Assembly (NCBI RefSeq): GCF_016917755.1
Contig: NZ_CP070326.1
Location: 4,588,001 to 4,652,000, forward strand
Reading direction: 5' to 3'
Origin: Streptomyces noursei
GTDB lineage: Bacteria; Actinomycetota; Actinomycetes; Streptomycetales; Streptomycetaceae
DNA length: 64,000 nt
Shown here: piece by piece, positions 53,416-61,374 of the stretch
Layout of the letters: each line of letters opens with the position of its first letter
How positions within the stretch are numbered: position 1 is the first letter of the stretch
Notes under the pieces: model-generated
What the model saw: the letters and a program-made list of their open reading frames with translations, nothing else
Told to the model about the DNA's origin: nothing
Database searches by the model: none
Translations under genes and position numbers: made by a program

Positions 53416-54078
53416 ATGCGCATTGTCATCGCAGGTGGACATGGTCAGATCGCGCTGCGGCTGGAGCGGTTGCTGCATGCGCGCGGGGACGAGGTCGCGG
53501 GGATCGTCCGGCGGCCGGAACAGGCCGGCGATCTGCTGGCCGCGGGTGCCGAACCGGTGGTCTGCGACCTGGAGTCGGCGTCGGTGGGCGATGTCGCCCG
53601 GCATCTGGAGGGGGCGGACGCGGCCGTCTTCGCGGCGGGCGCCGGGCCGGGCAGCGGCGCCGCGCGCAAGGACACGGTGGACCGCGGCGCGGCGACGCTG
53701 TTCGCGGACGCCGCCGAGGCGGCCGGCGTACGGCGCTTCGTGGTCGTCTCGGCGATGGGCGCGGACCGGGAGCCCCCGGAGGGCACCGATCCGGTCTTCG
53801 CGGCCTATCTGCGGGCCAAGGGCGCCGCGGACGCCGATGTACGGGCCCGGGCCGGGCTGGACTGGACGATCCTGCGTCCGGGCCGGCTCACCGACGATCC
53901 CGGTACCGGCCAGGTGACGCTGGCCGACGCGACCGGGCGCGGGGCGGTGTCGCGGGACGACGTGGCGGTCGTGCTGGCGGCGCTGCTGGAGGAGCCGGAC
54001 ACGGCCGGCCGGACGCTGGAACTGATCGGCGGGGACGTGCCGGTGGCGGACGCGGTGCGGAACGTGGCGTCGCACTGA
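53416..54078 (+). CDS. NAD(P)-binding SDR-type protein
   Basis: 220 residues from the ATG at 53416. Rossmann motif GGHGQIALRLERLL at the start, then VVVSAMGADRE and YLRAKGAADADVRARAGLDW, the NmrA/SDR_a5 pattern of atypical short-chain dehydrogenases. These act as NAD(P)H-dependent reductases or redox sensors. Lies 47 bp downstream of the amidohydrolase-like gene on the same strand; no terminator between. Confidence 0.88.
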   Translation: MRIVIAGGHGQIALRLERLLHARGDEVAGIVRRPEQAGDLLAAGAEPVVCDLESASVGDVARHLEGADAAVFAAGAGPGSGAARKDTVDRGAATLFADAAEAAGVRRFVVVSAMGADREPPEGTDPVFAAYLRAKGAADADVRARAGLDWTILRPGRLTDDPGTGQVTLADATGRGAVSRDDVAVVLAALLEEPDTAGRTLELIGGDVPVADAVRNVASH

Positions 54079-54205
54079 GGCCCGCGGCGGCGGATGTCCC
54101 CGCGCGGGCCTGAGGGCGTCTCCGCCGCCCCGTGGCGGCCACCGGGCCGTCCGGGGACCCGGTGGCGGCGGGCGGCGCCCCAGCGGCGTCCGGCGCCCGC
54201 GGCCG

Positions 54206-54709
54206 GCCCCGCTGCGGCAGGACCAGGATCCGGCCGAGGTGCGACCGCTCCTCGATGAGCCGGTGCACGGCGGGCGCGTCGGCGAGCGGGAACCGGGCAT
54301 GGACGGCGGTGCGCAGCCGTCCGGACGCCGCGTGGCAGGCCAGTTCGGTCATCTCCGCGCGGGCCCGTTCCGGGGCCGCCGCGCGCCAGGCCAGCAGGGA
54401 GAACCCGACGACCGTCCGGAGCGCGAAGAGGCTGGTCACGGGGACGTCGAGCAGTTCGCTGCCGGCGGCCCCGTAGACCACGACGCGACCGAACGGCGCC
54501 AACAGGTCGAGGCTCTGCCGCAGGATCTCGCCGCCGACGGAGTCCAGGACCAGGTCCACTCCCCCGGGCGCGACCTCGCGGACCCGCTCCGGCCAGTCGT
54601 CGGCCGAGTAGTCGACGGCGGCGTCGGCGCCGAACGAGCCGACGAAAGCGCGCCCGGGAGGCCGTAAGACCTGGCCGGCGGCGCGCCGCACCGGACGCGG
54701 AAAATTCAC
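54206..54709 (-). pseudogene. Truncated quinone oxidoreductase (C-terminal remnant)
   Basis: The C-terminal half of a zinc-type quinone oxidoreductase, about 150 residues (AFVGSFGADAAVDYSADDWP through VHRLIEERSHLGRILVLPQ). The N-terminal catalytic half and the start of the Rossmann motif are missing; the bases before Ala21 code for unrelated sequence. On the other side the frame runs on past the expected stop to 53888, overlapping the end of the neighbouring gene. Broken edge lies about 120 bp from the tRNA-Tyr 3' end, a typical deletion scar beside an integration site. Confidence that it is non-functional is high. Confidence 0.8.
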
Positions 54710-54769
54710 CCGCCGCGTCCTGCGGGCCGCGCCGCCACCCGAAAGACGGGACCGGGGGGAGGCAACGCA

Positions 54770-54809
54770 AAGAACCCCTGAACCGTATTCCTACGATTCA
54801 GGGGTTCTT
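54770..54809 (-). terminator. Terminator of tRNA-Tyr
   Basis: A perfect 13-bp stem (54770-54782 with 54797-54809) just past the tRNA 3' end. Confidence 0.8.
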
Positions 54810-54817
54810 CATGGCTG

Positions 54818-54899
54818 TGGCGGCGCCAGGATTCGAACCTGGGAAGGCGAAGCCGGCAGATTTACAGTCTGCTCCCTTTGGCCGCTCGGGCACACCGCC
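54818..54899 (-). tRNA. tyrT: tRNA-Tyr (anticodon GTA)
   Basis: 82 nt with the long variable arm of class II tRNAs. Acceptor GGCGGTG/CGCCGCC, anticodon loop CTGTAAA in a CAGA/TCTG stem, T arm GGTTCGAATCC, discriminator A. It lies next to yajQ; in S. coelicolor the tRNA-Tyr beside the yajQ homologue is the attachment site of SLP1 (from memory). Confidence 0.97.
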
Positions 54900-55087
54900 G
54901 GGGGTGTCGTCCGGGATCCCGCTGTGGGGCGGTGTTCCCTGGCAACGACGTAAACCATACCCGATGACAGGGGGTGCTTTGCCACTCGATTCGGGAGCGC
55001 TGGATCTTGGCCGGGTGGCTAGGCTTGGCAGGCGGTCCGGGAAGGGCCGCATCTCTGATGGATCTACCTACGAGGAGCCAATCCACC

Positions 55088-55576
55088 ATGGCCGACTCCA
55101 GTTTCGACATCGTCTCGAAGGTCGAGCGGCAGGAGGTCGACAACGCCCTCAACCAAGCCGCCAAGGAGATCTCGCAGCGCTACGACTTCAAGGGCGTGGA
55201 CGCGTCGATCCAGTGGTCGGGCGAGAAGATCGAGATGCGGGCCAGCGCCGAGGAGCGGGTGAAGGCCGTCCTGGACATCTTTCAGTCCAAGCTGATCAAG
55301 CGCGGCATCTCGCTCAAGGCGCTGGACGCCGGCGAGCCGCAGGCGTCGGGCAAGGAGTACAGGATCTCCGCCTCGATGGAGGAGGGCATCTCCCAGGAGA
55401 ACGCGAAGAAGGTCGCCAAGATCATCCGCGACGAGGGGCCGAAGGGCGTCAAGGCGCAGGTGCAGGGCGACGAACTGCGCGTCACCTCCAAGAGCCGGGA
55501 CGACCTGCAGGCCGTCCAGCAGCTGCTGCGCGGCAAGGACCTGGACTTCGCGATCCAGTTCGTCAACTACCGCTGA
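55088..55576 (+). CDS. yajQ: YajQ family nucleotide-binding protein
   Basis: 162 residues from the ATG at 55088. MADSSFDIVSKVERQEVDNA, RYDFKGVDASIQW and KDLDFAIQFVNYR are the family hallmarks, with two domains of similar fold. YajQ proteins bind nucleotides and, in Xanthomonas, cyclic di-GMP. Divergent from tRNA-Tyr. Confidence 0.95.
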   Translation: MADSSFDIVSKVERQEVDNALNQAAKEISQRYDFKGVDASIQWSGEKIEMRASAEERVKAVLDIFQSKLIKRGISLKALDAGEPQASGKEYRISASMEEGISQENAKKVAKIIRDEGPKGVKAQVQGDELRVTSKSRDDLQAVQQLLRGKDLDFAIQFVNYR

Positions 55577-55608
55577 GCATCCCCGCCGAGGGCGGGTGAC
55601 GGGCGGGA

Positions 55609-55651
55609 GCCGTTGGGGCGGCGCGACACGGGAGCGCGCCGCCCCAACGGC
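55609..55651 (+). terminator. Terminator of yajQ
   Basis: A perfect 17-bp stem (55609-55625 with 55635-55651) and a 9-nt loop, 32 bp past the yajQ stop. Confidence 0.85.
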
Positions 55652-55668
55652 GTTGCGGGACACGGGGG

Positions 55669-55699
55669 TTGACCTCAAGCCTGGTTGAGGTCGCAGGGT
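55669..55699 (+). promoter_or_regulatory. MerR/SoxR-type promoter and operator
   Basis: -35 TTGACC (55669-55674) and -10 CAGGGT (55694-55699) with a 19-bp spacer, the long spacing typical of MerR-family activated promoters. A perfect dyad GACCTCAA and TTGAGGTC (55671-55678, 55685-55692) lies in the spacer and contains CCTCAAG and TTGAGG, close to the SoxR box. The start codon at 55706 is 7 nt past the -10. Confidence 0.75.
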
Positions 55700-55705
55700 G
55701 GTCGC

Positions 55706-56458
55706 ATGACTGCCGACACGCCTTTCCCCACGCCTCCTTCCGCGCCCGCGTCGTCGCCGGCCGGGTTCCGGGGCGATGTGTTTCCCGAGGTCCGACGGCC
55801 GGACGCCGGGGCGGTGCTGATCGGCGAGTGGGACACGGGCGGCCCGGAGCGGCAGCGGGCGGTGATGGACGGGGTGGCCCGCCTCTGGGCGGAGGCGCCG
55901 CTGCCGGACGGGCTGCTGTCCCGGGTGCTGTTCGCCGGGACGGACGGGCGGAGCGTGCTCAACTACGGCCAGTGGACCAGCCATGCGGCGCGCCGGGAGT
56001 TCCTGCGGACCGGGGCCGCGGGGCTGACGGACCGGCTGGCCGCGCTGCTGGACGGCGTCGGGGGCGTCGGCACCGGCGGGCCGGGGACGTTCCGGCTCTA
56101 CGCGAGCCTGCCGCCGGGCGGGGAGCCACCGGCGCCCGGGTGCGTGGTGCGGACGGCGTTCCGGACGGCCGGGGAGGACACGGCGCGACGGCTGGTCGAC
56201 GGGCTGCTGGAGCGGGCCGACGGGCGGCGGGCCGGGGACGGCGCGATCGCCTCGTACTTCCACCTCTCCGAGGACGGCACCCGGGTCGTCGACTACAGCG
56301 AATGGGCCGACCCGCAGTCCCACCAGCGGGTGGTGGACACCCGGCTGCGGGACGGCGGGCCGATGATGCGCTTCCTCGGCGGGCTGGACGGCGTGCAGCC
56401 GCTGGGCTTCCGGCGGTTCACGGCCCCGAGGGGGCTGGTGCGCGCCCTGCCGGCCTGA
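55706..56458 (+). CDS. Two-domain antibiotic-biosynthesis-monooxygenase (ABM) protein
   Basis: 250 residues from the ATG at 55706. Two ABM-type halves: VLIGEWDTGGPERQRAVMDG with RSVLNYGQWTSHAARREFL, and VVRTAFRTAGEDTARRLVDG with TRVVDYSEWADPQSHQRV. ABM proteins act on quinone-like or polyketide compounds without cofactor. The MerR-type promoter would put the first base of mRNA at the ATG (leaderless). S. coelicolor SoxR controls monooxygenases of this sort (from memory), so it may protect against redox-active compounds. Confidence 0.85.
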   Translation: MTADTPFPTPPSAPASSPAGFRGDVFPEVRRPDAGAVLIGEWDTGGPERQRAVMDGVARLWAEAPLPDGLLSRVLFAGTDGRSVLNYGQWTSHAARREFLRTGAAGLTDRLAALLDGVGGVGTGGPGTFRLYASLPPGGEPPAPGCVVRTAFRTAGEDTARRLVDGLLERADGRRAGDGAIASYFHLSEDGTRVVDYSEWADPQSHQRVVDTRLRDGGPMMRFLGGLDGVQPLGFRRFTAPRGLVRALPA

Positions 56459-56461
56459 GGG

Positions 56462-56854
56462 TCAGCGGGTGGCGAACGGCTGGTCGGTGGGGACGATCTC
56501 GCGGCCCAGCGGCAGCAGGGAGAGCGGGATCATCTTGAAGTTGGCGATGCCGAGCGGGATCCCGATGATCGTCACGCACTGGACGACGCCGGTGACGATG
56601 TGGCCGAGGGCCAGCCACCACCCGGCGAAGATGATCCAGATCAGGTTGCCGATCGCCGAACCGGCGCCGGCGTCGCGACGCTCCACCGCCGTCCGGCCGA
56701 ACGGCCACAGGGCGTAGCCCGCGATGCGGAACGACGCAATCCCGAATGGAATCGTGACAATGAGGACGCAGCAGATGATTCCGGCGATGACGTAGCCGAC
56801 CGCCATCCAGAAGCCGCTGAGGACCAGCCAGAGGATGTTGAGGATGAACTTCAT
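56462..56854 (-). CDS. YccF family inner membrane protein
   Basis: 130 residues, two YccF domains with about four membrane helices: LNILWLVLSGFWMAVGYVIA, GIICCVLIVTIPFGIASFRI, IGNLIWIIFAGWWLALGHIV, QCVTIIGIPLGIANFKM. Function unknown in general. Converges on the monooxygenase gene with 3 bp between stops. Confidence 0.9.
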   Translation of the reverse strand: MKFILNILWLVLSGFWMAVGYVIAGIICCVLIVTIPFGIASFRIAGYALWPFGRTAVERRDAGAGSAIGNLIWIIFAGWWLALGHIVTGVVQCVTIIGIPLGIANFKMIPLSLLPLGREIVPTDQPFATR

Positions 56855-56973
56855 GATCGGCAGCCTTCCAGGGGCAGGTCGGGGAGTGGTTCCGCCGTCC
56901 TAGACGCCGCCGGCCGCGGGAAACGTTGCGTGTTTCGCGCACCTGTCCCCCAAGGGGCGGTCGGCGATCGGCC

Positions 56974-57843
56974 TCAGGGGCGGTGGTGGCCGGCCATCTG
57001 CTCCAGCCGGGCGATGCGCTCGCGCATCGGCGGGTGGGTGGAGAAGAGGCGGGAGAGGCCCTCACCGCGGCGGAACGGATTGGCGATCATCATGTGGCCG
57101 GCGGTCTCCAATCGGGGCTCGGGGGGCAGCGGGAGCTGCTGGGTGCCGATCTCCAGCTTGCGGAGCGCGGAGGCCAGGGCGAGCGGGTCGCCGGTGAGCT
57201 GGGCGCCGGAGGCGTCGGCCTGGTACTCGCGGGAGCGGCTGACGGCGAGCTGGATCAGCGAGGCCGCCACCGGGCCGAGGATCATGATCAGCAGCGTGCC
57301 CAGGAGGCCCGGGCCCTCGTCGTCATCGTCGGAGCGGCCCACGGGGATCAGCCAGGCGAAGTTGACCAGGAACATCACGACCGAGGCCAGCGCGCCGGCG
57401 ACGGAGGAGATCAGGATGTCGCGGTTGTAGACGTGGCTGAGCTCGTGGCCGATCACGCCGCGCAGCTCGCGCTCGTCGAGGATCCGCAGGATGCCGTCGG
57501 TGCAGCAGACCGCGGCGTTGCGCGGATTGCGGCCGGTGGCGAAGGCGTTGGGGGCCTGGGTCGGGGAGATGTACAGCCGCGGCATGGGCTGGCGGGCGGC
57601 GGTCGAGAGCTCGCGGACCATGCGGTAGAGCTGGGGCGCCTCGAACTCGCTGACCGGGCGGGCCCGCATCGCGCGCAGGGCGAGCTTGTCGCTGTTCCAG
57701 TACGCGTAGGCGTTGGTGCCCACGGCGACCAGGACCGCGACGATCAGGCCCGTACGGCCGAAAAGACTGCCGATGACGATGATGAGTGCGGACAGTCCCC
57801 CGAGGAGTACGGCGGTCCTGAGCCCGTTGTGCCGGCGGTGCAC
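56974..57843 (-). CDS. htpX: Protease HtpX homologue
   Basis: 289 residues, GTG start with GGAGG upstream. Membrane zinc metalloprotease (family M48): membrane helices near the start (VLLGGLSALIIVIGSLFG), the zinc motif IGHELSHVYNRD, a third zinc ligand in SREYQADASGA and a further membrane region between. It degrades misfolded membrane proteins. 119 bp of spacer before yccF holds no gene. Confidence 0.95.
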   Translation of the reverse strand: MHRRHNGLRTAVLLGGLSALIIVIGSLFGRTGLIVAVLVAVGTNAYAYWNSDKLALRAMRARPVSEFEAPQLYRMVRELSTAARQPMPRLYISPTQAPNAFATGRNPRNAAVCCTDGILRILDERELRGVIGHELSHVYNRDILISSVAGALASVVMFLVNFAWLIPVGRSDDDDEGPGLLGTLLIMILGPVAASLIQLAVSRSREYQADASGAQLTGDPLALASALRKLEIGTQQLPLPPEPRLETAGHMMIANPFRRGEGLSRLFSTHPPMRERIARLEQMAGHHRP

Positions 57844-58003
57844 GGTACGCCCTCCAAGTGGTGCGGCAGGGGAACCCTTTGCTTCGTTTCTCCACTCTCC
57901 AGTGGACCCTTACTCACTGGTCAACGCGAGAGGGGCGGGGGTGGTTCCCCGGCCCGTGCCTGGTCGGAGGGCGGGCGGGGCGCGGCCGGAGGGGTGGCCG
58001 GTG

Positions 58004-58026
58004 GGCGGACGGGGCTGCCGTCCGCC
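58004..58026 (-). terminator. Terminator of the nuo operon
   Basis: A 9-bp perfect stem (58004-58012 with 58018-58026) next to a second GTCCGCC/GGCGGGAC pairing, 18 bp past the nuoN stop. Confidence 0.65.
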
Positions 58027-58043
58027 GTACGGCGGGACAGGCC

Positions 58044-59618
58044 CTAGAGGAGGGCGCCGGCGGCGAACCGGAGGACGAGCTGGGGGGCGCCGGAGAGGGC
58101 GACGCCCAGCACGGTGGCGAGGGCCAGGGCGGTGGTGAGGGCAGCCGGGATCGGGGCGCGGGGCGCTCCGGCGGGCTCGCCGGCCGGGGTCTCGGCGGGC
58201 CGGAAGAGGACCGCCGTCCACTGGAGGTAGTAGTAGAGCGCGATCACGACGTTCACGGCCATGACGACGGCGAGCCAGCCGAGCCCGGCGTCGACCGCCG
58301 CGGAGAAGACCGTCACCTTGGCGAACAGGCCGATGATGCCCGGCGGCAGGCCCGCGAGGCACAGCAGGAAGAAGCCGAGGGCGAGCGCCACCAGGGGGCG
58401 GCGGTGGTAGAGGCCCCGGTAGTCGGCGAGGCGGTTGGCGGGACTGGTGCGGGCCACCAGGGCGGCGACAGCGAAGGCGCCGAGGTTCACCGCGGCGTAC
58501 ATCAGGGCGTAGGCGACGGTTGCGCCGATGGCGTGCGCGGGGGCGTGGGTGTAGCCGGCCGCGGCGATCGGGACCAGCAGGTAGCCGGCCTGGCCGACCG
58601 AGGACCAGGCGAGCAGGCGGACCGCGCTGTGGGCGCGGTCCGGGTCCTGGCGGAGGGCGGCGGCGTTGCCGACGGTCATGGTGAGCGCGGCCAGCACGGC
58701 CAGCGCCGGGCCCCAGACGTCCGCGTAGGCGGGGAAGCCCTGGACGGTGACCAGGATCAGGCCGGAGAAGCCGACGGCCTTGCCGACCACGGAGAGGTAC
58801 GCGGCGATCGGCAGCGGCGCGCCGACGTAGGTGTCGGGCACCCAGAAGTGGAACGGGGCGGCGGCGGTCTTGAAGGCGAAGCCGACGAGGGTGAGCGCGA
58901 CGCCGGCGCTGGCCAGGGTGGCCAGGCGGGGGTCGGGGAGGGCGGCCAGGGCGTGCGCCACCCGGGAGAGGTGGAGGCTCCCGGTGGCTGCGTAGACGAA
59001 GCTGACACCGAGGAGCATCACGGCGGTGGCGGCCACCGAGGAGAGGAAGAACTTCAGTGCCGCCTCGGAGGAGAGCCGGTCGCCACGGCGCAGACCGACC
59101 AGGGCGAAGGCGGGCAGCGACGCGACCTCCAGGGCGATGACCAGGGTGGCCAGGTCCCGGGAGGCGGGCAGCAGGGCGGCGCCGGCCGCGGAGGAGAGCA
59201 GCAGGAACCAGTACTCCCCGGCGGGCAGGTCGTGGTCCTTGAGGGTGTCGATGGACAGCAGCGCCGTCAGGAGCGCGCCACCGAGCACCAGGAACTGGAC
59301 GATCAGGGTGAAGTGGTCGGCCACGTAGCTGCACGCGTCGGGCATGGTCGCTGCGAGCGCGGAGCGCTCTCCGCCCGGGGTGGTGGCGGGCGACGGGTGG
59401 GCGAGGCAGAAGGTGCGGCGGCGGCCGTCCAGGAGGGGCAGCAGCAGGAGCGCGGAGGCGGCCAGGCCGGCGGTGGCGAGCCAGCCCAACAGGGGCTTCC
59501 GGGCGGTCGGCAGGAAGAGGTCGGCGACCAGCACCACCAGGGCGACGGCGGCGGTGAGGGTGGGCGGGGCGATGGCGAGCCAGTCGACGGACTGGACCAG
59601 CGAGGTGACCTGACTCAT
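58044..59618 (-). CDS. nuoN: NADH-quinone oxidoreductase subunit N
   Basis: 524 residues from the ATG at 59618, which overlaps the nuoM stop. Antiporter-like membrane subunit of complex I with about 14 helices; ALVGLRRGDRLSSEAALKFF and the proton-path Lys region FAFKTAAAPFHFWVPDTYVG are clear. A Pro/Ser/Thr-rich segment (LAHPSPATTPGGERSALAAT) inserted in the second loop resembles a degenerate copy of the repeat found in nuoM and nuoL. Confidence 0.95.
   Translation of the reverse strand: MSQVTSLVQSVDWLAIAPPTLTAAVALVVLVADLFLPTARKPLLGWLATAGLAASALLLLPLLDGRRRTFCLAHPSPATTPGGERSALAATMPDACSYVADHFTLIVQFLVLGGALLTALLSIDTLKDHDLPAGEYWFLLLSSAAGAALLPASRDLATLVIALEVASLPAFALVGLRRGDRLSSEAALKFFLSSVAATAVMLLGVSFVYAATGSLHLSRVAHALAALPDPRLATLASAGVALTLVGFAFKTAAAPFHFWVPDTYVGAPLPIAAYLSVVGKAVGFSGLILVTVQGFPAYADVWGPALAVLAALTMTVGNAAALRQDPDRAHSAVRLLAWSSVGQAGYLLVPIAAAGYTHAPAHAIGATVAYALMYAAVNLGAFAVAALVARTSPANRLADYRGLYHRRPLVALALGFFLLCLAGLPPGIIGLFAKVTVFSAAVDAGLGWLAVVMAVNVVIALYYYLQWTAVLFRPAETPAGEPAGAPRAPIPAALTTALALATVLGVALSGAPQLVLRFAAGALL
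59362..59403. repeat. Divergent third copy of the nuo insertion repeat
   Basis: About 42 bp inside nuoN, aligned with 61828-61868 with several mismatches but sharing GGGCGACGGGTGGG. It falls within the odd Pro/Ser-rich loop of NuoN. Confidence 0.4.
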
Positions 59619-61276
59619 CACTTACCGCCTCCGAGGAGCTGCTGGACGGCCGGGTTGGTGAGGCCGAGGAGGGCCGCGGGCCACAGTCCGGCGAGGACGG
59701 TGAGGACGGCCAGGGGGCTCCAGGCCGCGTATTCGTAGCGCGCGAGGTCGGGGAGGGCGGGGGCGGCGGCCGGCCCGCCGGTGTCCTGCGGGGAGGTCGG
59801 GGCCTTCAGGGTGCCGCCCATGCAGACCCGGCGGACGACCAGCAGCAGGTACGCGGCGGTCAGCAGCGTGCCGAGGCCGGCCAGCGCCATGAACGTCAGG
59901 AACGCGGGGCGGCTGAGGCCGGCGGCCGGGCGGAAGGCGCCGAACATCGCCAGCATCTCGCCCCAGAAGCCGGCCAGTCCGGGCAGGCCCAGGGAGGCGA
60001 CGGCGGCGAAGGCGAGCAGGCCGCCGAAGCGGGGCGCGCGGCCGTAGAGGGCGGCGCCGGTGGCGACGGGAAGGGGCGCGGCAGAGCCGCTCGTTGAGGG
60101 GCGGTGGCCGGGCGACGGGCGGGACAGGGTGTCCAGGTCGGTGCTGCCCAGGCGGTCCTTGAGGCCGCCGACGAGGAAGAAGAGCAGGCCGGTGATCAGG
60201 CCGTGGGCGATGTTGGCGAACAGCGCGCCGTTGACGCCGGTGGGGGTCATGCTGGCGATGCCGAGCAGGACGAAGCCCATGTGGCCGACGGAGCTGTAGG
60301 CGATCAGGCGCTTGAGGTCTCCCTTGGCGCCGGTGCGGACGAGGGCGAGGCAGGCCAGCGAGCCGTAGACGATGCCGACGGCGGCCAGCGCGGCGAGGTA
60401 GGGCGCGAAGGTGTGCATGCCGTCGGGCGTGATCGGCAGCGCGATCCGGACGAAGCCGTAGGTGCCCATCTTCAGCAGGACGCCGGCCAGCAGCACCGAG
60501 CCGACGGTGGGGGCGGCGGTGTGCGCGTCCGGCAGCCAGCTGTGCAGCGGCCACATCGGGGACTTGACGGCCAGTCCGATGCCGACGGCGAGCACCGCGA
60601 CGAGCTGCACGGTATGGCTGAGCTGGGCTTTCGGGCCGTTGTCAGTGGCCAGTGCGACCATGTCGAAGGTGCCGGATTTCACGCCGATGAGGAGGAGGCC
60701 CAGCAGCATGACGACGGAGCCGAGCAGCGTGTAGAGGATGAACTTCCAGGCCGCCGCCTGCCTTCCGGCGCCGCCCCAGCGGGCGATGAGGAAGTACATC
60801 GGGATGAGGACCATCTCGAAGGCGAGGAAGAAGAGCATCAGGTCCAGGACGGCGAAGGTCGCGAGGGTGCCGGATTCCAGGACGAGGATCAGCGCGACGA
60901 ATGCCTTGGGGGACGGGCCCGTTGGCATGTTGAAGTAGCTGTAGAGGGCGCAGAGGAAGGTCAGCAGCGCGGTCAGGACGACGAGGGGGAGCGAGATGCC
61001 GTCGACGCCGAGGTGGACACGGATGCCCAGCGCCGGGATCCAGCTGAGGTCGGTGGTGGCCTGCATACGCGCCGGGTGACCGCGGTCGAAGCCGACGGCC
61101 AGCGCGAGGGTCGCGGCGAACACCACGCCGGTGACGGTCACGCCGTGGCGCAGCACGGCCTGGTCGGGGTTCTTCCCCTTCAGGCCGGGCGGGGCCGGCA
61201 GCAGCGCCGCGAGCGCGCCGATCAGGGGGAGCACGACGGAGCCCGCGAGGAGGATCTGCAGGGCGGTGTGGTTCAC
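59618..61276 (-). CDS. nuoM: NADH-quinone oxidoreductase subunit M
   Basis: 552 residues, GTG start with AGGAGG upstream. Antiporter-like subunit with the conserved Glu (FFLAFEMVLIPMYFLIARWG) and Lys (AVKSPMWPLHSWLPDAHTAA). Residues about 386-405 (SRPSPGHRPSTSGSAAPLPV) are an insertion matching one in NuoL. It is usually about 500-530 long. Confidence 0.95.
   Translation of the reverse strand: MNHTALQILLAGSVVLPLIGALAALLPAPPGLKGKNPDQAVLRHGVTVTGVVFAATLALAVGFDRGHPARMQATTDLSWIPALGIRVHLGVDGISLPLVVLTALLTFLCALYSYFNMPTGPSPKAFVALILVLESGTLATFAVLDLMLFFLAFEMVLIPMYFLIARWGGAGRQAAAWKFILYTLLGSVVMLLGLLLIGVKSGTFDMVALATDNGPKAQLSHTVQLVAVLAVGIGLAVKSPMWPLHSWLPDAHTAAPTVGSVLLAGVLLKMGTYGFVRIALPITPDGMHTFAPYLAALAAVGIVYGSLACLALVRTGAKGDLKRLIAYSSVGHMGFVLLGIASMTPTGVNGALFANIAHGLITGLLFFLVGGLKDRLGSTDLDTLSRPSPGHRPSTSGSAAPLPVATGAALYGRAPRFGGLLAFAAVASLGLPGLAGFWGEMLAMFGAFRPAAGLSRPAFLTFMALAGLGTLLTAAYLLLVVRRVCMGGTLKAPTSPQDTGGPAAAPALPDLARYEYAAWSPLAVLTVLAGLWPAALLGLTNPAVQQLLGGGK
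60066..60127. repeat. Intragenic repeat, nuoM copy
   Basis: Matches 61806-61868 in nuoL; 60095-60119 is identical to 61840-61864 over 25 bases. It is inserted without breaking the reading frame. Confidence 0.75.
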
Positions 61277-61374
61277 GGGTCAGGCCCTCCTGCGGGGTTC
61301 GGCTCCGGCGAGGCAGGCCGCGAGGACTGTCGGCTGGGGGTGCGGGGGTCGGCCCCCGGGGGATGGCGGCACGG

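Noticed and set aside
55685..55705. Longer form of the monooxygenase protein starting at 55685
   Set aside because: That start overlaps the operator and the -10; the ATG at 55706 fits the promoter geometry.
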